Shown: positions 1 through 4,651 of the stretch, piece by piece
Numbering within the stretch: the first letter of the stretch is position 1
Layout: every line of letters begins with the position of its first letter
Source: Promethearchaeia archaeon
GTDB taxonomy: Archaea; Asgardarchaeota; Lokiarchaeia; Sigyniarchaeales; SOKP01
Reading direction: 5' to 3'
Assembly (NCBI GenBank): GCA_029856445.1
Contig: JAHQWY010000232.1
Location: 1-6,062, forward strand
Length of the DNA stretch: 6,062 bases
Program-made: the position numbers and the translations under genes
Notes under the pieces: generated by a model
The model's input: only the letters and a program-made list of their open reading frames with translations
Database searches by the model: none
Told to the model about the DNA's origin: nothing

Positions 1-230
1 TCCTGCACCTCCCCAAAAAAATCTTGTATAGTTCCGCTTTTAAAAACTATGGTGTATTTGCTGGTTTCAAAGTACTCTATTGGTTCCATTAGACATTCAG
101 CAAAGGATAAAAGCCCACTCATAAGTCCACTTGAACAAATTAAATCTGTTTTTTCCTTACTCGCTCTATGATAACTAGAAAATATTATAGGCATACCATT
201 GAAAATGATACCAGCTTCTCTAATTAACAT
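1..230 (-). CDS. Longin-type (MON1/FUZ/HPS1-like) domain protein, 5' part only
   Basis: The reading frame opens at the ATG at 230-228 and stays open for 76 codons until the window ends, so the C-terminus is missing. The fragment begins MLIREAGIIFNGMPI, a strand, a short G-M-P turn and a second strand. It continues with a helix (SGLMSGLLSFAECLM) and further strands (IEYFE, YTIVFKSGTI). This order and the spacing of L-S-F and K-Y-T-I-V-F-K-x-G resemble the first longin domain of MON1/FUZ/HPS1 proteins, which act with Rab-type small GTPases; Asgard archaea carry many longin and roadblock proteins. The family call is pattern recognition without a search. AAGGT lies seven bases before the ATG, a Shine-Dalgarno that supports this start. 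An upstream in-frame TTG exists but would add unrelated residues, and an in-frame stop lies just beyond it. Confidence 0.6.
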   Translation of the reverse strand, partial: MLIREAGIIFNGMPIIFSSYHRASKEKTDLICSSGLMSGLLSFAECLMEPIEYFETSKYTIVFKSGTIQDFFGEVQ

Positions 231-261
231 GTGAACTACCTTAGGAAATTGATGCAAAACG

Positions 262-300
262 TAATATTAATATATTCTTAACAGAACCCCTTGATATACA
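262..300 (-). promoter_or_regulatory. Possible TATA region of the longin-like gene
   Basis: Read on the minus strand, this AT-rich stretch contains GAATATATTA (about 280-268) and TTGTATATC (about 300-292), both TATA-like. From the nearer one, an archaeal start site about 25 bases downstream would leave a short leader holding the AAGGT at 239-235. This is inferred from position and composition only. Confidence 0.3.
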
Positions 301-361
301 ACTAAATTTACTCTTTTAAATTTTAACTTTTTTATAGCTATTTACACAGATTCCGAGGAAT

Positions 362-409
362 AAGACGAGGATGCTCAGGTAATTGCCAAAAACATAAAGT
401 CCTAGTCTT
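362..409. repeat. Imperfect 10-bp inverted repeat, possible RNA stem-loop
   Basis: AAGACGAGGA at 362-371 faces TCCTAGTCTT at 400-409. The arms pair over ten positions with a single internal G/A mismatch, enclosing a 28-base loop. The arms lie in the least AT-rich part of the intergenic region, which makes chance pairing somewhat less likely than in the surrounding DNA. It could be a small structured RNA, a regulatory hairpin or a protein-binding site. Nothing decides between these. Confidence 0.35.
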
Positions 410-480
410 CAGAAGGTTATTAGTGATTGAAATTACTTTTCATTTTATAGTTATGGTTAGCTTTTAGATTTCAATACTAT

Positions 481-495
481 AATTTTAATATAAAT
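481..495 (+). promoter_or_regulatory. TATA-like box of the 59-residue membrane protein
   Basis: AATTTTAATATAAAT centres about 25 bases before the ATG at 513. That is the distance expected between an archaeal TATA box and the transcription start, so the mRNA would begin at or next to the start codon. No Shine-Dalgarno precedes the ATG, which fits a leaderless transcript. Confidence 0.45.
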
Positions 496-512
496 GTATT
501 ATAGATATAATC

Positions 513-692
513 ATGCCATTTTCCAAAAAAAATCAGATTATACTTTCCTTAATTGCAGCTATTGCATGGTTTATTGCTGGGGGTTTATTAATTGGTATTT
601 CCGTCCCTATCGGAATATCTTTACTAACATTTGGATTTGTTTTTGTTGCTTTGACAGTGATTGGATATAAAAAGATGAAAAATCAATCATAA
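513..692 (+). CDS. Small hypothetical membrane protein, two transmembrane helices
   Basis: A 59-residue frame starts at an ATG and ends at TAA. A short basic/polar N-terminus (MPFSKKNQ) is followed by a hydrophobic helix at about residues 9-28 (IILSLIAAIAWFIAGGLLIG). A turn at V31-P32 leads to a second hydrophobic stretch at about 34-51, and the protein ends in YKKMKNQS. The pattern is a compact two-helix hairpin with both ends basic, so both termini probably face the cytoplasm. It is shorter than the usual automatic gene cut-off. I do not recognise the family. It has no Shine-Dalgarno but a well-placed TATA-like box, suggesting leaderless expression from its own promoter. The neighbours are transcribed the other way, so there is no operon context. 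The clean hydrophobic pattern argues against a chance frame. Confidence 0.6.
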   Translation: MPFSKKNQIILSLIAAIAWFIAGGLLIGISVPIGISLLTFGFVFVALTVIGYKKMKNQS

Positions 693-713
693 AATTAAAT
701 CTAACTAATTTAC

Positions 714-728
714 AATTTTAATATAAAT
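714..728. repeat. Second copy of a 15-bp AT-rich direct repeat
   Basis: AATTTTAATATAAAT is identical to 481-495, so the two copies flank the small membrane-protein gene 233 bases apart. In DNA this AT-rich a chance match of this length is not very surprising. No gene follows the second copy, so it is unlikely to be a working promoter. Confidence 0.3.
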
Positions 729-787
729 TTTCCTAAGAAATATTTAAATCTATATGTGAATAAGGAGTAAAAGTCTTGTAAAAATTA

Positions 788-800
788 TATAAAAAAAAAG
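788..800 (-). terminator. U-tract terminator of the propeller protein gene
   Basis: Nine A residues at 791-799 give a run of nine U in the minus-strand transcript, about 30 bases after the stop codon at 830-828. Archaeal RNA polymerase terminates on such U-tracts without needing a hairpin. Confidence 0.5.
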
Positions 801-840
801 TCTTTTCAATTATTTGATTTTTCTTTTTTATTTTCTTTTA
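801..840 (+). terminator. T-rich tract, possible terminator for the small membrane protein gene
   Basis: The plus strand has several T-runs here, including six T at 824-829, downstream of the small gene that stops at 692. The tract overlaps the last codons of the convergent propeller gene. It may end rightward transcription in archaeal fashion; composition is the only evidence. Confidence 0.35.
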
Positions 841-2819
841 CGTAATATTCCTATTGTAATTACGGATATTCCTATTCCCCCTATTGAAATAATTGCAATA
901 GTAGGTATAATAAAAGGGAATTTATCAGCAGAAGCTTTACCATCTTTCTCTAAAGTTTCAGGATCTACTGCGAGATAAGTCTCAAAAGTTTTATTTTCGT
1001 ATCCAGAAGCAGATATAATCATTCTTAATAGTATTGGATTTTCTCCAGGAATAACTGTAATAGGTGTTAGGGACACAAAATATAGTCCATTCCCAAGATT
1101 GATTATGGTATCAGAAACATCAGATTCATTCCACCACATTTGAATTGTTGCTGCATCAACTGTTTGTTCAGTCTCATCAAACACATTGATGGTGAGGTTA
1201 AATGCTTCGGTTGAATAAGAACTTTCAATAATCTCTACTAGCAGATCTTCCTCCCATGGCTTGGGAAAATCATTCGGATCTAACGGATCACTCCCATATT
1301 CGTATTCATACCCATCTAAAAAGTTGTCATTATCTGTATCAATAAGAGTAGGGTCTGTGTTTATTACGCTGACTTCGAATCCATCGGATAAACCATCACT
1401 ATCTGTATCGATATCTTCTGGATCTGATCCTAATAAAGTTTCTGTGTAGATAGAGAGCATATCTGAATCACTATCTATGCTATCCAAATCTTTACTCCTT
1501 AAAAATGTAGAATCTCCAGATAAAGCCTGCCAGTAAATTCTTTTACCGGAGTTTAAAGGACTTAATGCGTATACATAAGAATCATAACCTCCTATTACTA
1601 TATCGAGTTGATCATCATTATTAATATCTCCAAGAGCAGGAGAAGAATCTACATCATTCAATGTAGTATATACCCATTCCTCGCTCCCATCTTCTCCATT
1701 TAATGCATATACTTTTTTATCACGACTTCCGATAACAACTTCGAGTTTATTATCATTGTCTACATCACCCAACGATGGGGAGCTACGTATAGCTGCTCCA
1801 GTTGTATAATTCCATATCTCATTTCCATCCTCCCCATTTATGGCGTATATTCTTCCATCGAAACTTCCTACAATGACTTCAAGTTTACCATCATTATCAA
1901 TATCTCCTAATCCCGGAGAAGAATAAACATCACCTCCAGTTGTATAATCCCATAATTTACTTCCATCCTCGCCATTTAAAGCATATAGCTTGTTATTAGT
2001 ACTTCCTATCAATACTTCAAGTTTTCCATCACCATCAACATCTCCTAGAGCTGGAGATGAACTGGTATGATCCCCAGTAGTAAATCTCCATGTTCTTGTT
2101 CCATCCTCTCCGTTCAATACATCTACCCAGCCTATGCCAGAACATCCTATAACAATTTCAAGATTGTCATCAAAATCTAAATTTGCCAACGAGGGAGTAG
2201 CGTATATAGCTCCTGCCATAGAATAATTCCATAACTGAGAACCATCCTCTCCACTTAGAGCATATAATTTATAATCAGAAAAACTTGCCATTACAATTTC
2301 AAGTTTACCATCATTATTTATATCACCCAATAAGGGTGCTGATATGAATATACCTCCGACTGTATAATTCCATAGTTCACTTCCATCCTCACCGTTCAAA
2401 ACATACATTTTACCATTATATTCCCCCACTACAACTTCAAGTTTACCATCATTGTCAATATCACCTAAAGAAGGAGCACTAGATACTGAACTGCCCATGG
2501 TAAAATTCCAAAGTTCTGTTCCATCTTCACCATTTAATGCATAGGTTCTATTATCATTACATCCAATTACAACTTCAGGCTTCCCATCACAATCTAAATC
2601 TCCTATTGCTGGAGAGGAATATATAGAACTGGAGGTTGAAAAGTTCCATAACTGTGTTAAAACTCCCGAGTTCCTCGGAATCTTCCATTTGATATCAATA
2701 TTATTATCTTTTTCCAGTTGATTTTTACCAATATTACATTGTATCATCAGGTTCATTCCGAATATAAGGGCAATCACAAAAAAAAAACAAAACACTTTAC
2801 ATTTTTTATCATATATCAT
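828..2819 (-). CDS. Membrane-anchored eight-blade FG-GAP/PQQ-like propeller protein with Ca-binding repeats and Ig-like domain
   Basis: This 663-residue surface protein has five visible parts. Residues about 8-26 form a hydrophobic signal or anchor segment (KVFCFFFVIALIF). Residues about 64-436 hold eight tandem repeats of about 43-47 residues. Each repeat joins an FG-GAP/VCBS-type calcium motif (SSPxLGDIDNDGKLEVVIG) to a PQQ-propeller-type strand (YALNGEDGSxLWNYTTG), so an eight-bladed beta-propeller is expected. Residues about 449-515 carry three DxDxDG/thrombospondin-3-like motifs (DSDSDMLS, DTDSDGLSDGFE, DTDNDNFLDGYE). Residues about 525-620 look like an Ig-like domain, and 635-657 form a membrane helix followed by RKRK. 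Nine N-x-S/T sequons suggest glycosylation outside the cell. The role is probably adhesion or ligand binding; no catalytic site is visible. AAGGT seven bases before the ATG supports the start. The gene stands alone, divergent from the SDR gene. Confidence 0.9.
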   Translation of the reverse strand: MIYDKKCKVFCFFFVIALIFGMNLMIQCNIGKNQLEKDNNIDIKWKIPRNSGVLTQLWNFSTSSSIYSSPAIGDLDCDGKPEVVIGCNDNRTYALNGEDGTELWNFTMGSSVSSAPSLGDIDNDGKLEVVVGEYNGKMYVLNGEDGSELWNYTVGGIFISAPLLGDINNDGKLEIVMASFSDYKLYALSGEDGSQLWNYSMAGAIYATPSLANLDFDDNLEIVIGCSGIGWVDVLNGEDGTRTWRFTTGDHTSSSPALGDVDGDGKLEVLIGSTNNKLYALNGEDGSKLWDYTTGGDVYSSPGLGDIDNDGKLEVIVGSFDGRIYAINGEDGNEIWNYTTGAAIRSSPSLGDVDNDNKLEVVIGSRDKKVYALNGEDGSEEWVYTTLNDVDSSPALGDINNDDQLDIVIGGYDSYVYALSPLNSGKRIYWQALSGDSTFLRSKDLDSIDSDSDMLSIYTETLLGSDPEDIDTDSDGLSDGFEVSVINTDPTLIDTDNDNFLDGYEYEYGSDPLDPNDFPKPWEEDLLVEIIESSYSTEAFNLTINVFDETEQTVDAATIQMWWNESDVSDTIINLGNGLYFVSLTPITVIPGENPILLRMIISASGYENKTFETYLAVDPETLEKDGKASADKFPFIIPTIAIISIGGIGISVITIGILRKRK
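1512..2630 (-). repeat. Eight tandem coding repeats of about 129-141 bp (propeller blades)
   Basis: These are the eight propeller blades of the surface protein, residues about 64-436, still recognisable at DNA level because GGNGAGGATGG (NGEDG) and GGAGATAT(T/A)(G/A)ATAATGATGG (GDI-D/N-NDG) recur. Blades 2, 5 and 6 fit the consensus best. Blade 4 is most diverged, with LANLDFDDN in place of GDIDNDG and a longer loop. Blade 8 loses the NGEDG element and leads into the linker. The high similarity suggests duplication from one unit. Confidence 0.85.
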
Positions 2820-2861
2820 GGATTTTACCTTATTATAGTTTAAATTTGAAAAAAATAATTA

Positions 2862-2876
2862 TAGTAAATATAGATT
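2862..2876 (-). promoter_or_regulatory. TATA-like box of the propeller protein gene
   Basis: On the minus strand the sequence CTATATTTA lies at 2874-2866, about 50 bases before the ATG at 2819. A start site about 25 bases downstream gives a leader of roughly 25 bases. That leader would contain the AAGGT Shine-Dalgarno at 2831-2827. The position fits; there is no experimental support. Confidence 0.4.
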
Positions 2877-2938
2877 CAACTTACATTTAAAAATAATTTT
2901 GTTTCAATACTTGATATTTTACACGTAATTTAAGTGAC

Positions 2939-2952
2939 AAAATTATAAATAA
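2939..2952 (+). promoter_or_regulatory. TATA-like box of the SDR/radical SAM operon
   Basis: AAAATTATAAATAA is centred about 22 bases before the SDR ATG at 2968. No Shine-Dalgarno lies between them. The spacing implies transcription starting at or beside the ATG, so the first gene of the operon is probably translated from a leaderless mRNA. Confidence 0.45.
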
Positions 2953-2967
2953 GAGTAGATAATAATC

Positions 2968-3693
2968 ATGTCGTTTAAGGGAAAAGTTGTAATAATAACA
3001 GAAGCAAGTGGAGGGATTGGAAGTGAGACTGCTCGATTATTTGCTGAAAACGGGGCCAATATAATTGTTAATTACTATTCTTCTCCCGTCAAAGCAAAAA
3101 AAATTTTAAACATAGTTAAGGATTTAGGGGTAGAGGCGATAGATATTAAAGCGGATATCTCTAATACAACTGAAGTAAAAAATATGATTGATGAGACTAT
3201 AAATAATTTTGGGAAGATTGATGTATTAGTAAATAATGCCTCTAAACATCCTCCTCCATTATTTAACTTTCATAACCCAGATTGGGAATTATGGAAAAAG
3301 ATGGTTCAAGTGAATATTATGGGAATCATTGTGTGTTCTCATTTTGCTTTTCCTCATTTAAAAGAAACTGATGGTAATATTGTCAATGTAGTGATGGATT
3401 ATGATCCAGGAGGATTAGGTTATGTGCTTACTAAATCAGCAGGAACTCCATTAACTAGAGGATTAGCTAAAGAATTAGCACCTTTAAGAGTTAATGCTGT
3501 TTCTCCTGGCGTGATTGAAACATGGGAGATGAGCAAAGAAGAGAAAGAGGATTGGTTAAAAACAATAATTATCAAAAGAATCGGTCAACCAATAGATATT
3601 GCAAAAGCCATTTTATTTTTGGCATCTGATGAAGCATCATATATTACAGGAGAGACTCTTCATGTTGATGGAGGGCGCCAATTATTAGTTTAA
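2968..3693 (+). CDS. SDR-family oxidoreductase with altered cofactor and catalytic motifs
   Basis: A 241-residue protein of full FabG-like length with the short-chain dehydrogenase order. There is a Rossmann start at residues 6-18, D63 (ADIS), NNAS at 89-92 where NNAG is usual, N116 in VNIMG, YxxxK at Y152/K156, VNAVSPG at 175-181 and the C-terminal ITGETLHVDGG. Such enzymes reduce or oxidise carbonyl/hydroxyl groups with NAD(P)H in the cytoplasm. Two key positions differ. The glycine-rich TGxxxGIG reads TEASGGIG (E12 for Gly), and the catalytic Ser site is M143 within NIVNVVMDY, with the Ser-to-Tyr loop about four residues short. Activity may therefore be changed or lost, or the protein may act as a binding or partner subunit. 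The substrate cannot be predicted. It is followed 17-20 bases later by a radical SAM gene, probably co-transcribed. The ATG has no Shine-Dalgarno and fits leaderless expression. Confidence 0.88.
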   Translation: MSFKGKVVIITEASGGIGSETARLFAENGANIIVNYYSSPVKAKKILNIVKDLGVEAIDIKADISNTTEVKNMIDETINNFGKIDVLVNNASKHPPPLFNFHNPDWELWKKMVQVNIMGIIVCSHFAFPHLKETDGNIVNVVMDYDPGGLGYVLTKSAGTPLTRGLAKELAPLRVNAVSPGVIETWEMSKEEKEDWLKTIIIKRIGQPIDIAKAILFLASDEASYITGETLHVDGGRQLLV

Positions 3694-3704
3694 AATAGAA
3701 ATTT

Positions 3705-3709
3705 GAGGT
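3705..3709 (+). promoter_or_regulatory. Shine-Dalgarno deciding the radical SAM start
   Basis: GAGGT matches the anti-Shine-Dalgarno at the 16S 3' end. Two adjacent ATGs follow, at 3711 and 3714. Spacing is one base to the first and four to the second, so the second is the better start. Confidence 0.5.
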
Positions 3710-3713
3710 AATG

Positions 3714-4598
3714 ATGAAAGATTTGAAAAAACTATATCCCTTAGCGTTGGTAAATATAACAAACAGATGTAATTTAAAATGTAAACATTGTTTTGTCTTT
3801 CGAGAAGGTAATCCTAATAGACCTACTGAGAAAAATGAAATGACAACTGACAAAATGATAAATGAGATAAAAAAGTATAAGACAAAGTATGGAATTTTCA
3901 GGATGCTATGGATGGGAGGAGAACCACTTCTCAGAAAAGATGTTTTAAAACTAGGAGTTAAACTTTTTCCTCAAAATGTTATTGCTACGAATGGAACATT
4001 ACCATTAATTAATTTAGGGTCAAAGACAAAATGGACAATTTCAGTAGATGGTCCTGAAGATATAAACGACGAGATTAGGGGAAAGGGGAGTTTTAAAAGA
4101 ATTGTGCACAATTTAAATAATTTACCTGAAAATTTTAGTGGAGATCTCCAATGCAATTGTGTTGTTACAAAAATGAATGAGGATTGTTTTGAAGAACTTA
4201 TTAAAGACTTGAAAACGGAGACTCCCATAAGAGGTATCAATTTTGGTTTTTATGTTCCGAAAAAAAATGATACTTCCGAATTTACATGGAAATCTCTAAA
4301 GGAAAGGGATATTGCTGTGAGGAAAATAATTAAATTAAAAAAAAAATATCCTAAATTCGTGCTTAATAATAATATGGTACTTGAACTTTTGTTCTCTCAA
4401 AATGCTCCTCAAATTACAAAAGATTGCCCTTTAAAGAAAGTTATAATTCCCCTCTATTTAGGGGACGATGGGTTCGAAATTCCATTTTGTTGTTATGGGA
4501 ACGATGTTGATTGTGATTTATGTGGATCCTGGGCAGTTTTTCATCTCGCGCTAATTATGAATTTAAATCCAGATTCCTTACAGGATGACAGGGAATAG
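3714..4598 (+). CDS. Radical SAM protein with C-terminal cysteine cluster
   Basis: A protein of 294 residues (295 if the ATG at 3711 is used; numbering here is from that Met). The radical SAM signature CNLKCKHC gives C20, C24 and C27, the CxxxCxxC that binds the 4Fe-4S cluster used to split S-adenosylmethionine. MGGEP (68-72) is the SAM-binding GGE motif, and ATNGT (92-96) and SVDGP (111-115) mark later barrel strands as in the PqqE/MoaA/SPASM group. The C-terminal part has C239, C260, C261, C268 and C271 (CPL, FCCYG, DCDLCG). This is suggestive of an auxiliary Fe-S site, but it is shorter than a classical seven-cysteine SPASM domain. It is the second gene of a likely two-gene operon with the SDR. 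Substrate unknown: a peptide, cofactor or lipid modification are all possible. No precursor-peptide gene is visible beside it. Confidence 0.88.
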   Translation: MKDLKKLYPLALVNITNRCNLKCKHCFVFREGNPNRPTEKNEMTTDKMINEIKKYKTKYGIFRMLWMGGEPLLRKDVLKLGVKLFPQNVIATNGTLPLINLGSKTKWTISVDGPEDINDEIRGKGSFKRIVHNLNNLPENFSGDLQCNCVVTKMNEDCFEELIKDLKTETPIRGINFGFYVPKKNDTSEFTWKSLKERDIAVRKIIKLKKKYPKFVLNNNMVLELLFSQNAPQITKDCPLKKVIIPLYLGDDGFEIPFCCYGNDVDCDLCGSWAVFHLALIMNLNPDSLQDDRE

Positions 4599-4602
4599 TT
4601 TC

Positions 4603-4632
4603 AAAAAAGTAACTCCTTCTGGAATTACTTTA
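4603..4632 (-). terminator. Hairpin terminator between convergent genes
   Basis: The arms 4606-4616 and 4621-4631 pair over eleven positions with one C/A mismatch around a TTCT loop at 4617-4620. Read on the minus strand, the hairpin is followed directly by six T (4608-4603), the layout of an intrinsic terminator, and lies about 20 bases past the hydrolase stop codon at 4654-4652. On the plus strand the hairpin sits just after the radical SAM stop, but only a weak T-run follows. It probably serves the minus-strand gene mainly. Confidence 0.6.
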
Positions 4633-4651
4633 TAAGTAAAAAATATGATGC

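Larger units (their letters stand above)
231..512. other. Intergenic region between divergent genes, no gene seen
   Basis: About 280 bases with no convincing gene. It must contain the promoter of the leftward longin-like gene and the promoter of the rightward small membrane protein. The middle, about 350-420, is visibly less AT-rich than its flanks. It holds an imperfect inverted repeat (listed separately) and short coding-like stretches that are interrupted by stops in every frame. I see no tRNA: a GCTCAGG string resembles a D-loop, but there is no T-arm or acceptor stem. Confidence 0.6.

Noticed and set aside
365..425. tRNA-like D-loop string GCTCAGG
   Set aside because: There is no T-arm GGTTCGAATC-like sequence and no acceptor stem at tRNA spacing.
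1261..1449. A 62-codon plus-strand open frame inside the propeller gene
   Set aside because: It is antisense to the calcium-repeat coding region; its Ser/Pro/Val-rich composition mirrors the DxDxDG codons on the other strand.
1512..2630. Regular DNA repeats that might suggest a CRISPR array
   Set aside because: The repeats are about 130 bp, diverged and in frame, and encode propeller blades; there are no unique spacers.
2968..3020. Frameshift or pseudogene in the SDR because of the broken glycine motif
   Set aside because: The frame is open at full length with all later motifs except the Ser site, so divergence or a single base error is likelier than decay.
3644..4240. Two minus-strand open frames (3644-3853 and 3971-4240) across the SDR end and radical SAM gene
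   Set aside because: They lie antisense to strongly recognised SDR and radical SAM coding sequence and show no domain of their own.
2968..4598. Mycofactocin or PQQ-type RiPP cofactor system (radical SAM plus SDR)
   Set aside because: No precursor peptide, PqqD-like chaperone or other signature gene is present, and the SDR lacks features that would tie it to such a system.
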